From JAHEME01 sp034435035 (GTDB lineage: Bacteria > Chloroflexota > Anaerolineae > Aggregatilineales > UBA3940), in NCBI GenBank assembly GCA_034435035.1, contig DAOTXW010000062.1, forward strand, positions 62,001-126,000: a stretch of 64,000 nucleotides of DNA, written 5' to 3'. This document shows, in pieces, positions 26,139 through 34,138 of the stretch; the stretch's first letter is position 1, and each line of letters starts with the position of its first letter. The translations under genes and the position numbers were made by a program. Below the pieces are notes generated by a model. That model was given only the letters and a program-made list of their open reading frames with translations. It was not told the origin of the DNA and did no database searches.

Positions 26139-27485
26139 TCAGGGTTTCATTATACCAAGCGCAAAGTCGATGCGCCGAAGCGATTCTTCCCTGCCCAGGA
26201 CGGCGATCACATCCGAGAGATGAGGGCCGCTGAGATTGCCAGTCAGAGCGGCGCGCAGCGGAAACATCACCTCACGCCCGCCCCAGCCCCGCGATTTCTT
26301 GAACCGATCGCGCAGAGTCTTGAGCCAGCCTGCGATCTCGGCAGGGCTGGCATCTGCCTGTGACAGGAGCGCTTCGCGCAGGGCGTGCAGCGCAGGATCT
26401 GCCGGCTCGCTGTGCAGCACCTCACGCGCCTCATCCGTGAGGTCATAGCGGAAGGCAAAGCGAGTGGCAGGCACTACATCCCCCAGCAGCGCCATCTCCT
26501 CGCGCACGGCTGCGATCAACTGCTCCAGCCGCTCCGTTTCCCATCCTGCCGATTCCGGATAGACTGCCTGCAGGAAGGGCTTCGCCTGGTCGGTCAGCCT
26601 GGAGGTGCTGAGCCGTGCCAGGTGCTGCTGGCTGAACCAGCGGAGCCGATCCGGGTCAAAAGCTGCCGGGCTGCGCGACAGCCGCTCGATGCGGAATAGG
26701 GAGATCAGTTCGTCAGGGGTGAACAGCTCCTGTTGGGTGCCCGGGTGCCAGCCGAGCAGGGCCAGATAGTTCATCATGGCTGGCGGAAAGTATCCGGCGG
26801 CCTGATAGCTACGTGCTACAAAAGCCGGGTCACGCTTCTTGAGCTTCTTTCCCTCCCGGTCGGTGACCAGCGGCAGGTGTGCAAATACGGGGGCTGGGCC
26901 GCCAAGCGCCTTGAATGTCAGTAGATGCAGCGGCGTGGAGGAAATCCACTCTTCGCCACGCAGGATGTGCGTCACACCCATCAAGTGATCGTCAACCACC
27001 GCGGCGAGGTGATAGGTCGGGTACCCATCCGAGCGGATCAGCACGGGGTCGCGGGCGATTTTCCGGGAGTCGAAGGCTACGGGGCCCCGCACGACATCGG
27101 TGAAGGTGATCGAACCCGACTGCGGCGTGAGCAGCCGCACCACGCCCGGCTCCGCTGGGGAGCGGCGGGCATAGCCGCCGGCGATGAGACGTTCAGCGAA
27201 CTTATGATAGATCGCCAGCCGCTCGGATTGCCGGTATGGCGCATGAGGCCCGCCTACATCGGGGCCTTCATCCCAGTCCAGGCCAAGCCAGCGCAGCGCC
27301 TGGAGCATTTCTGCCTCGGATTCGGGATGATGGCGGGCGCGGTCCGTGTCTTCAATGCGTAAAATAAAACGCCCGCCCGTAGCGCGCGCCAGAAGCCAGT
27401 TGAACAGGGCGGTGCGCAGGCTCCCAAGATGCGGTGGGCCCGTTGGGCTGGGAGCAAAGCGCACAACGGCGGGGTGGGGAGCCAT
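26139..27485 (-). CDS. gltX: glutamate--tRNA ligase
   Basis: It charges tRNA-Glu, or non-discriminately tRNA-Gln when paired with GatCAB. The 448-residue product has the class I HIGH-type motif in 'RFAPSPTGPPHLGSLRTALF', 'RIEDTDRARHHPESEAEM' and the KMSKS-type loop 'DREGKKLKKRDPAF'. The ATG at 27485 is preferred; a longer frame would use TTG at 27524 and overlap the upstream gene by 32 bases. It follows the PIN-TRAM gene by 7 bases. Substrate discrimination cannot be told from sequence alone. Confidence 0.94.
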   Translation of the reverse strand: MAPHPAVVRFAPSPTGPPHLGSLRTALFNWLLARATGGRFILRIEDTDRARHHPESEAEMLQALRWLGLDWDEGPDVGGPHAPYRQSERLAIYHKFAERLIAGGYARRSPAEPGVVRLLTPQSGSITFTDVVRGPVAFDSRKIARDPVLIRSDGYPTYHLAAVVDDHLMGVTHILRGEEWISSTPLHLLTFKALGGPAPVFAHLPLVTDREGKKLKKRDPAFVARSYQAAGYFPPAMMNYLALLGWHPGTQQELFTPDELISLFRIERLSRSPAAFDPDRLRWFSQQHLARLSTSRLTDQAKPFLQAVYPESAGWETERLEQLIAAVREEMALLGDVVPATRFAFRYDLTDEAREVLHSEPADPALHALREALLSQADASPAEIAGWLKTLRDRFKKSRGWGGREVMFPLRAALTGNLSGPHLSDVIAVLGREESLRRIDFALGIMKP

Positions 27486-27492
27486 CTTGCTG

Positions 27493-28560
27493 CTATCGGG
27501 GGCCGGCCTCCGCAGGCCGGGCAAAGATCATGCGCCCTGCGGAGGTCTGCAGCACTTTGGTGACAGTCACGCGAATGGTTTCGTGCAGGTATCGCCGCCC
27601 GTTCTCGATGACAACCATCGTGCCGTCTTCCAGGTATCCTACCCCCTGCCCGAGCTCGCGCCCTTCCTGGATGATGTTGATCTCCATCTCTTCGCCCGGC
27701 AGGAACACGGTCTTGACGGCATTGGCCAGATCATTGACATTAAGAACCAGCACGCCCTGCAGCTCGGCGATGCGATTCAGGTTGAAGTCATTGGTGACGA
27801 TAGCGCAGCGCATTTGCTTAGCCAGAACGATCAGCTTCTCATCCACGCTGTCCACGCCCTCTACATCCATATCCGTGACGCGGACCGGCACCAGCGACTC
27901 TTTCTGCAGCCGGTTCAGCATATCCAGCCCACGGCGCCCGCGGTTTCGCCGCAGCGAATCAGACGAGTCGGCGATGTGCTGAAGCTCGCTCAGGACGAAG
28001 TTCGGGACCAGCATCGGCCCCATGATGAAACCGGTCTGGCTGATATCGGCGATACGTCCATCAATGATCACGCTGGTATCCAGCAGGATCTGGCGGCTGG
28101 GGGTCAGCCCGCCATCATTGCTGGATCCCAGGGTCAGGCTGGGGAACTGGCCGCGGAACAGTTCAAAGACGTCCCGGCGGCGCATGGCAAAGATGGCTGT
28201 GCCGAAATATCCGAATACGATGGCAGAGATGATCGGCAGGATCGAACGATACGGTTGTGGCAGCAGCGAGAGCGGGAGCGCCAGCAGCGCCGCAATCCCA
28301 AGGCCGATCACCAGCCCCACGACGCCGGCTACCAGCTGCTGGGCAGGCAGACCACTTAGATAGCGGCGCAGCGAACGCGCCGGGCGGGTGGTGAAGTGAG
28401 GGGTCAGGATCAGGCCAAACAGAGCCCCGATCAGGCAGACCACCAGCGCCCAAATTTCTGGCGGGTCGCCAGCAATTTCCGCCATTCGCACGCCCAGATT
28501 AAGGCCGCCGAAGGCAAGGACAATCATCCCGATCAGGCGCAGCAGGAACTCGAAGCTCAT
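27493..28560 (-). CDS. membrane PIN-TRAM domain protein (YacL-like)
   Basis: This is a probable membrane-anchored ribonuclease of 355 residues. Four hydrophobic segments occupy about residues 1-130. A PIN nuclease domain follows (about 155-275; 'ILLDTSVIIDGRIADI', 'AKQMRCAIVTNDFNLNRIAE'), with the acidic residues of the active site present. A C-terminal TRAM domain ('GRELGQGVGYLEDGTMVVIE', 'VTVTKVLQTSAGRMIF') probably binds RNA. This is the YacL layout that in many bacteria sits near cysS and gltX, as here. It is the first gene of the operon, behind the promoter at 28704-28732. Confidence 0.9.
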   Translation of the reverse strand: MSFEFLLRLIGMIVLAFGGLNLGVRMAEIAGDPPEIWALVVCLIGALFGLILTPHFTTRPARSLRRYLSGLPAQQLVAGVVGLVIGLGIAALLALPLSLLPQPYRSILPIISAIVFGYFGTAIFAMRRRDVFELFRGQFPSLTLGSSNDGGLTPSRQILLDTSVIIDGRIADISQTGFIMGPMLVPNFVLSELQHIADSSDSLRRNRGRRGLDMLNRLQKESLVPVRVTDMDVEGVDSVDEKLIVLAKQMRCAIVTNDFNLNRIAELQGVLVLNVNDLANAVKTVFLPGEEMEINIIQEGRELGQGVGYLEDGTMVVIENGRRYLHETIRVTVTKVLQTSAGRMIFARPAEAGPR

Positions 28561-28703
28561 TGAATCTCAGGCCGCATAAGGTGTGTAAAAAATTAACGGC
28601 AGACTGCTGACGGCCCCGGTGTTCCGGGCTGACCCGGTGCAGCCGCCTGGCATGCCATCTGAAGCGGTGCAGCGACTGAGGCGTCGTTCTTCCCGACCAT
28701 CAG

Positions 28704-28732
28704 ATTCTAACATACTGAGTTGAGCCGGGCAA
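28704..28732 (-). promoter_or_regulatory. promoter of the PIN-TRAM/gltX/cysS/rlmB operon
   Basis: On the minus strand TTGCCC (28732-28727) and TAGAAT (28709-28704) are 17 bases apart. It lies directly after the stop of the zinc-ribbon gene and would give a leader of about 135 bases before the ATG at 28560. Confidence 0.5.
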
Positions 28733-28963
28733 TCAGACGCTGTCTGCCGGGCCAGGCGCGAGGTTGTCCTCTGGCCAGCCCTCTGCGTCAGGCTCGGCCG
28801 GCATGTAGCCGAGCGTCGGCGGGTGCAGGGCGATGACTTCCAGCGAGGTATGGCACTCCGGACACGTCACCGGATCCCACAGCCTGGCATTGCTCTTGAG
28901 CCAGATGCGCGCCAGGCATTCAGGACAACGAGTTTTCAACTGCCCGCTCTCGGAATATCTCAT
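28733..28963 (-). CDS. small LysW-like zinc-ribbon protein
   Basis: This 76-residue protein has two CPEC knuckles (Cys13/Cys16 and Cys34/Cys37) with spacing like that of LysW, followed by 'TSLEVIALHPPTLGYMP', close to the LysW core. LysW is the carrier protein for lysine and arginine biosynthesis and ends in EDWGE; here the C-terminus is acidic but ends in ADSV, so it cannot be charged through a terminal Glu. No lysine genes are nearby. It is more likely a structural or nucleic-acid-binding zinc ribbon. Confidence 0.65.
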   Translation of the reverse strand: MRYSESGQLKTRCPECLARIWLKSNARLWDPVTCPECHTSLEVIALHPPTLGYMPAEPDAEGWPEDNLAPGPADSV

Positions 28964-29038
28964 CTCGCTGTAGTTCCTGCGCCGATGTCAGGGGCATTCA
29001 GGTTGTATCAGGTCGTTGAAGCGGCGCATCAGCCTCCG

Positions 29039-30121
29039 TCAGGTTGCGTTCGTCATGGCCAGCAGGAAACGGCGCGCCGCCTCCGCCGTCTGTGTCCAGG
29101 TAGGATGGTTCTCGAAGCGGGCGCGTGCCGCCACGCCCATCGCGGCCAGGCGTTCCCGATCGTCGATCAACTGCTGGATACGCCGGGCCAGCGCCGCGCT
29201 GTCTTCTGGCGCTACAAGAAACCCTGTCTTCCCATCGGTAATGATCTCGTGTGCGGCGCCGGCCGTCGTGGCAACAGCTGGCAGACCGTAGGCCATCCCC
29301 TCCAGGTAAGCGATGCCGAAGCCCTCGTAAGACGAAGGAATGGCGATGACATGGCTCCGGGTGAGATAGAGAGCCAGATCGTCGCCGGAAAGCGGGCCGG
29401 TGAGTGACACCCACTTTTGAAGGCCCAGGCGCCGGATCTGGCGCAGGATAGATCGCGTATAGCCGGGGTTGGCCGAAGTGCTCCCCGCTGCCGACAGCCG
29501 CCAGCTCCCCGGCTTGAGCGATGCCAGCGCGTCCAGAAGGGTGTGCAGCCCTTTGCGCGGGATCAGGTTGCCCAGGAAGAACAGGCGCAGGGGGCCTGGT
29601 TCACGGGCGCGAGTCGCAATCTGCGCGGCGTTCAGCCCGGCTCCCGGGCGATCCCCGGCCGGATAGGCGATCAGGCCCGGCTGGCTGCGGCCAGCAACCT
29701 GTTCGACAACTCCCTGGGTGGTGCGGCTGTTGAAAATGAAACCATCGACGGATTGCAGGTAAAGGCGCTCGATCGGTCGATAGAGTGCATTCTGCCAGAC
29801 TGGCCGCATCTCGCTGCTGCGCAGGTGATGTACCACCGAGACAATCGGATATGGACGCGGCGTCAGGCGGCGGTTCATCAGGAAAAGGGATGGGTGGCAC
29901 AGCTCATCCTGCAGTAGCACATCCATGCTCGCTGAGCGCAGGCGCTGGAGGAGTCCCGGGGCAGCATTGTGCGCCAGGTGAACCCCATACATTTTGTATG
30001 GCAGGGAAAACACCTCCACCTGATCGCCGGATGCACGCCAATGCTCCACCAGGATGCGATCATACAGATATCCACCCGACAGCGTATCAAGGCTGCCGTA
30101 GATGATGAGCCCGACGCGCAT
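29039..30121 (-). CDS. glycosyltransferase, GT4 family
   Basis: It transfers a sugar from a nucleotide-sugar donor to a glycan or lipid acceptor at the inner face of the membrane. The 360-residue product has a GT-B fold with the N-terminal 'LIIYGSLDTLSGGYLYDRIL' and the donor-site region 'IPSSYEGFGIAYLEGMAYG' followed by 'IITDGKTGFLVAPED', typical of GT4. It follows the pterin-synthase-like gene by 4 bases. The surrounding flippase, second glycosyltransferase and amidation genes suggest surface polysaccharide synthesis. Donor and acceptor are unknown. Confidence 0.88.
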   Translation of the reverse strand: MRVGLIIYGSLDTLSGGYLYDRILVEHWRASGDQVEVFSLPYKMYGVHLAHNAAPGLLQRLRSASMDVLLQDELCHPSLFLMNRRLTPRPYPIVSVVHHLRSSEMRPVWQNALYRPIERLYLQSVDGFIFNSRTTQGVVEQVAGRSQPGLIAYPAGDRPGAGLNAAQIATRAREPGPLRLFFLGNLIPRKGLHTLLDALASLKPGSWRLSAAGSTSANPGYTRSILRQIRRLGLQKWVSLTGPLSGDDLALYLTRSHVIAIPSSYEGFGIAYLEGMAYGLPAVATTAGAAHEIITDGKTGFLVAPEDSAALARRIQQLIDDRERLAAMGVAARARFENHPTWTQTAEAARRFLLAMTNAT

Positions 30122-30125
30122 AAGA

Positions 30126-30503
30126 TTACAGCGCCTGACGGTAAGATGCCCAGGCGATATCGTTTTCCCAGATCACAACCGATAGTGCGGTCAGGGTCTG
30201 CGTCTGAATCCGGTTTGCCATCTTCAGGCAAATGATGCGGCAGAAATGCTCAATGCTTGGGTTGAGTCCGGCAAACTCCGCCAGATCGTTCAGGGTGCGA
30301 TCCCGGTAGCTTTCCACCAGGGCATTGAGGTGCTGCTCGACCTCGACGATATCGACCAGGTAGCCATGCTGATCGAGGTGAGTGCCCTCCAGGCGCAGTT
30401 CCAGGCGGTAATGATGAGAATGCAGCTGATTCTCCGCCCCCCAGTCTCCACCGATCAGGTAATGCTGAGCTACGAAGTCGCGCTGCACGGCGAGTGAATA
30501 CAT
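30126..30503 (-). CDS. 6-pyruvoyl-tetrahydropterin synthase/QueD homologue with Glu for Cys
   Basis: This 125-residue member of the PTPS/QueD (COG0720) family has zinc ligands at His14 (VAQHYL), His28 and His30 (LHSH), the family stretch 'GLNPSIEHFCRIIC' and the C-terminal Glu113 (IWEN). The catalytic Cys of QueD, four residues before the first His of HGH, is Glu24 here, as in PTPS-III proteins that can make the folate precursor 6-hydroxymethyl-dihydropterin. HGH is also HSH. A queuosine role is therefore doubtful. ATG 30503 has GGAGAG at 7-base spacing; an ATG at 30518 is the alternative. Confidence 0.75.
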   Translation of the reverse strand: MYSLAVQRDFVAQHYLIGGDWGAENQLHSHHYRLELRLEGTHLDQHGYLVDIVEVEQHLNALVESYRDRTLNDLAEFAGLNPSIEHFCRIICLKMANRIQTQTLTALSVVIWENDIAWASYRQAL

Positions 30504-30594
30504 TGAAGCGCTCTCCATATCAGGGATGTCGTCAGTCCGGCGATCAAGAGTTTACCCGACCGCATTCGCCAGGCCCATCAGCAAAGGCCATGGG

Positions 30595-31266
30595 TCAGCT
30601 CTGCGGGGGACGCAGGCGAGGGTAAAACGGGCATCGATATCCCATATGATTGGCGCAGGCCGCCTGTCCCTCTGGCGAAAGCCGAATGCCCGCCTGCTCC
30701 AGCATGTGACCGACATAGCAAAGCGGGAGGCCAACCACGGTTGCATAGCAGCCATCGAACGCCTCGGCCGGGTTGAAGCCGGGGTGCTGGATGGCATAGC
30801 CCCCTGCTTTGTCAAACGGATCCCCGGTCGCAATGTAGGCGGCGACCTCATCATCGGTGTAATGGCGCATGGCCACCGGGCTGGCCGGCGCGGCCAGCTG
30901 GCTGAGCCCGGTCTCCGAGTTGAGAAGGGCGACAGCTGTGATAACCCGATGCGTACGACCCCGCAGCCGTCTCAACATGGCTTCCGCCTCGCCGCTGTCG
31001 CCGGGCTTACCCAGGACATCCATTCCATCAACCACGATCGTATCCGCGGCCAGGATCAGCGCCGGGGCGTTCAGTCTTGCCGCGACCGACCATGACTTTT
31101 CCAGGCTGAGCCGGCAGGCGTAGGCTTCCGGGCTTTCGCCGGGGTAGCGGGATTCATCCACCCGGGATGCGAGGGTCTGAAAACCAACTCCCAGCAGGGC
31201 CAGAAGCTCGCGTCGGCGAGGGGATTCGGATGCCAGGATCAGCGGGAGGGATGAAGTATCGGGCAT
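30595..31266 (-). CDS. maf: Maf family nucleotide pyrophosphatase
   Basis: It hydrolyses non-canonical nucleoside triphosphates and affects division in some bacteria. The 223-residue product has the Maf start 'LILASESPRRRELLALLG', 'SLEKSWSVAARL', 'LILAADTIVVDG' and 'TGDPFDKAGGYAIQ'. ATG 31266 is chosen because the upstream frame lacks Maf similarity. A C-terminal extension of about 35 residues after the normal end contains two Cys in 'ACANHMGYRCPFY' and is not part of the core fold. It is separated from the downstream gene by 91 bases. Confidence 0.9.
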   Translation of the reverse strand: MPDTSSLPLILASESPRRRELLALLGVGFQTLASRVDESRYPGESPEAYACRLSLEKSWSVAARLNAPALILAADTIVVDGMDVLGKPGDSGEAEAMLRRLRGRTHRVITAVALLNSETGLSQLAAPASPVAMRHYTDDEVAAYIATGDPFDKAGGYAIQHPGFNPAEAFDGCYATVVGLPLCYVGHMLEQAGIRLSPEGQAACANHMGYRCPFYPRLRPPQS

Positions 31267-31323
31267 AGAAGCTGTATCGTTTCGCGCAGGTTTGCAGTTG
31301 CAGTGTAAAGCCAGGCGATCCCC

Positions 31324-31329
31324 TATAAT
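31324..31329 (+). promoter_or_regulatory. possible -10 box before the glycosyltransferase/flippase pair
   Basis: A perfect TATAAT lies 82 bases before the ATG at 31412 in the divergent gap with maf. The best -35 candidate, TTGCAG at 31298-31303, is 20 bases away, which is too far to be convincing. Confidence 0.3.
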
Positions 31330-31411
31330 AGGACATCCGCCCGTGCCTGACCATACAGGATTGGCGGGATCATGACAAGTTGTCATCTGCATCGATCTGA
31401 GTTGGCTGCAT

Positions 31412-32614
31412 ATGAAGCCGATGGATCAGTCAGACAGCCAGGCGCTGCGCATCTTCCTGGGGACTGCGGAAGTGGCCAGTGTGATGTACACCTATGCCCG
31501 GGGATTTGCTGCTCTGGGGTGCAGACCCTACACACTGATTACCGCGCGAAACCCCTTCTACCCGGATTATCCCTACGATCGGGTGATTCTCGCCAATCAG
31601 CGGCTGGCCGCCGGCTCCGGGCTGTTCATCCGGATCGCCAGAAGGCTGCTCAAAACAACGGGGCTGGCAGCCGAGTTCCTCAAAGCAGCGCTGACCCATG
31701 ATATATTTGTGTTTTTGTTCGGCTCGTCACTCCTCCCGCGCAGGCTGGACTATAGATGGCTCCGGCTGCTCGGCAAGCCGATCGTCTGCGTCTTTCTGGG
31801 CAGCGATATCCGCTATGGGCCAGCATTCGAGCAGGAGATGTCCAGCCTGGGCGTTGCCGACGAAATCCGCCCATTTATCGACTACGTCAACAGCCTGCCG
31901 AACTCCTCCTACCGGTCCAAGCGCTCGATTATCGCCAGCGCGGAACGCAACGCTTCCCTGATCCTCTCTCAGCCGGGATTCGGGCAGCTGCAGACCCGCC
32001 CCTACATGCGCGTGACGATCCCCATCGATCTGAGTCTCTTCGAATTCCATGTACCGGATCGAAAAGTCCCGCTGGTGCTGCATGCCCCCAGCAATCGCTC
32101 AGTCAAAGGAACTGACGTAGTGATGGCCTCCGTTGACCAGCTCAGGAGGGAAGGAGTCCAGTTCGAGTTTCAGTTGATCGAAAACACCCCCCATAGCGAT
32201 CTGCGCAGGCTGCTGGCCGCCTCGGACATTGTGGTTGATGAACTGTATTCAGAGACGATTGGCGTCCTGTCCACAGAAGCAATGGCAGCAGGTAATGCGG
32301 TGCTGGTGCGATATATGCCGGAATATGCGAAGGTGCCGGCAGACTGCCCGGCGATCAACGTGAACCGCAGCACACTGACCGATCATCTGCGGCAGATCAT
32401 CCGGGATCGTGAACTGCGCCGCCGTCTGGCGTTTGAAGGCCGCGCCTTTGTCGAAGCCCATCACGATCATGTGCTGATTGCCCGGCAGATCCTGCAATGG
32501 CTGCAAGCCGGCGAGGCGCAGGCCTTTGACTTTGTGCCTGACTTCTACAGGCAGCTGCGTTTGCCCGATCAGAAGGCTGCCGGCGGTCGAGCGCCTCAAC
32601 GAAAGGGCAGATAG
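31412..32614 (+). CDS. glycosyltransferase, GT-B fold
   Basis: The 400-residue product is a probable sugar transferase for a surface glycan. N-terminal 'LRIFLGTAEVASVMYTYARG' and C-terminal 'YSETIGVLSTEAMAAGNAVL' with 'LVRYMPEYAKVP' are donor-site features of GT-B enzymes, and 'LHAPSNRSVKGTDVVMAS' is typical of GT4-like members. There is no signal peptide or membrane helix. ATG 31412 or 31421 may be the start. The flippase gene begins 6 bases after its stop, so the two are co-transcribed. Donor and acceptor are unknown. Confidence 0.8.
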   Translation: MKPMDQSDSQALRIFLGTAEVASVMYTYARGFAALGCRPYTLITARNPFYPDYPYDRVILANQRLAAGSGLFIRIARRLLKTTGLAAEFLKAALTHDIFVFLFGSSLLPRRLDYRWLRLLGKPIVCVFLGSDIRYGPAFEQEMSSLGVADEIRPFIDYVNSLPNSSYRSKRSIIASAERNASLILSQPGFGQLQTRPYMRVTIPIDLSLFEFHVPDRKVPLVLHAPSNRSVKGTDVVMASVDQLRREGVQFEFQLIENTPHSDLRRLLAASDIVVDELYSETIGVLSTEAMAAGNAVLVRYMPEYAKVPADCPAINVNRSTLTDHLRQIIRDRELRRRLAFEGRAFVEAHHDHVLIARQILQWLQAGEAQAFDFVPDFYRQLRLPDQKAAGGRAPQRKGR

Positions 32615-32620
32615 GCTTCA

Positions 32621-34066
32621 GTGCTCAGGCAGTTTCTCAGGGACGCGATCATCTATGGGGCCGCCAATTTCCTGACGCGCGGCATTAATTTTATCCTGCT
32701 GCCGATCTATACCCGCTGGCTGACTCCCGCCGACTACGGGGTGATCGATACTTTTGCTATCTTTCAGACGCTGATCAGCCTGACGGTGCCCCTGGAGATT
32801 GGCCAGGGGTTTGCTCGCTACTTTCCAGAGGCATCCACCACTTCGGAGCGGCAGGAGTATGCCGCCTCGACGCTGCTCTTTACCATCTTTGTCTACTCCA
32901 TCTTCCTGGCGGCGGCGCTGCTCCTTCCCGGGGTGATGTCTGCTACCCTTCTGGATTCCCCGGAACGGGTTGACCTGGCGCGCCTGATGGCGGTTGCTAT
33001 CTGGTTCAACGGCCTGTTCTACTTTGTACAGAGTCATCTGCGCTGGGGGCTGAACCCGAGAGGTTATGCGATCACCAGCATCCTTTTCAGCCTGGTGGCC
33101 GCGCTGGCAGCGATCGTCGCTGTGACCGTACTGCGGCTGGGCGTGACGGGCGTGCTGTACGGGCAGCTGACCGGGAGTATCACGGCCGCCTTGCTGGGCT
33201 TCTACTTCGTTCGGGGGGAGTACCGGCTGGTATTCAGTGTGGGGAAGCTCAGGCATATGCTGGCATTCTCTGTGCCGCTGGTTCCTTCCAGCATTGGCGT
33301 ATTTCTTGCCAGCTATGTGGACCGCATCGCCATCAAGGAGATCCTGTCTCTGTCAGAGATGGGATTGTTCGGCGTGGGGTACCGTATTGCCTCCATCGTG
33401 TCTCTGGCCCTCATTGGCTTCCAGAATGCCATCACGCCGATACTGTACACCCGCTATGAGGAGGCCGGGGCTCCCCGCGAGCTGGCCCGTATCTTTCGCT
33501 ATTTCAGCGCGTTTGCGCTGCTGCTGTTCATGAGCCTTTCGATGTTCGCGCCCGAGTTGATGGTGATCCTGACCGCCCCCGAGTATTACCCGGCAGCCAG
33601 CGTTGTCCCCATTCTGGTGCCGGCGCTGCTTTTCTCGGGGATGTATATCTTCGCGCCCGGTTTGTCGATACAGAAGAAGACCGGAGCCATCGCGATCATC
33701 AATATCCTCGGGGGGGTATTGAACACTGGGCTGAATCTGCTGCTGATCCCGCTCTATGGGATCACCGGATCGGCGCTGGCGACCCTGATCAGCGCATTCT
33801 GCGCCTTCAGCCTGAACATGATTTACAGCCAGAGGAGCTATTTTGTCCCTCACCAATGGCGGACCCTCATCGCAAGTATGGCGGTCGCTGGCATCGCAGT
33901 CTGGCTTGGCTCGCAGATTCATGCCCCACTGCTGCTGGCTTTAGCGCTGAAGGTCCCCCTGATCCTGCTGGCGGCTGCTCTGATAGTCGCACTCCGTTTG
34001 GTCACGGCTGCGGAGATTCTGCAGGGGCTGGCTGCCGCAGCAAGACGGCTGGGCCTGGTGCGCTGA
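32621..34066 (+). CDS. Wzx-type polysaccharide flippase (MOP superfamily)
   Basis: It moves lipid-linked oligosaccharides across the cytoplasmic membrane. The 481-residue product has about 12-14 hydrophobic segments, the N-terminal 'DAIIYGAANFLTRGINFILL' and 'PIYTRWLTPADYGVIDTF' of the polysaccharide biosynthesis (RfbX/Wzx) family, and 'ALLFSGMYIFAPGLSIQKKT' in the C-terminal half. The start is GTG at 32621, 6 bases after the glycosyltransferase stop. Its place among glycosyltransferase and sugar-amidation genes fits export of a repeat unit. A polymerase (Wzy) is not visible in the window. Confidence 0.9.
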   Translation: MLRQFLRDAIIYGAANFLTRGINFILLPIYTRWLTPADYGVIDTFAIFQTLISLTVPLEIGQGFARYFPEASTTSERQEYAASTLLFTIFVYSIFLAAALLLPGVMSATLLDSPERVDLARLMAVAIWFNGLFYFVQSHLRWGLNPRGYAITSILFSLVAALAAIVAVTVLRLGVTGVLYGQLTGSITAALLGFYFVRGEYRLVFSVGKLRHMLAFSVPLVPSSIGVFLASYVDRIAIKEILSLSEMGLFGVGYRIASIVSLALIGFQNAITPILYTRYEEAGAPRELARIFRYFSAFALLLFMSLSMFAPELMVILTAPEYYPAASVVPILVPALLFSGMYIFAPGLSIQKKTGAIAIINILGGVLNTGLNLLLIPLYGITGSALATLISAFCAFSLNMIYSQRSYFVPHQWRTLIASMAVAGIAVWLGSQIHAPLLLALALKVPLILLAAALIVALRLVTAAEILQGLAAAARRLGLVR

Positions 34067-34138
34067 CGGCCCACCGGGCTATGCCTTCGGCATTCGCGTT
34101 ACCCGCACCGGCGGGATCAGCGCAGCGCAGCCCCGGCA

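Noticed and set aside
28612..28636. Terminator hairpin upstream of the PIN-TRAM gene
   Set aside because: The CCCGG/CCGGG stem is short and no T run follows on either strand.
30126..30503. Queuosine enzyme QueD
   Set aside because: The catalytic Cys is Glu and no queC, queE or queF lies nearby; the broader PTPS family name is safer.
34067..34138. Terminator between the convergent flippase and amidotransferase genes
   Set aside because: Only a 5-bp ATGCC/GGCAT stem without a T run is present, too weak to list.
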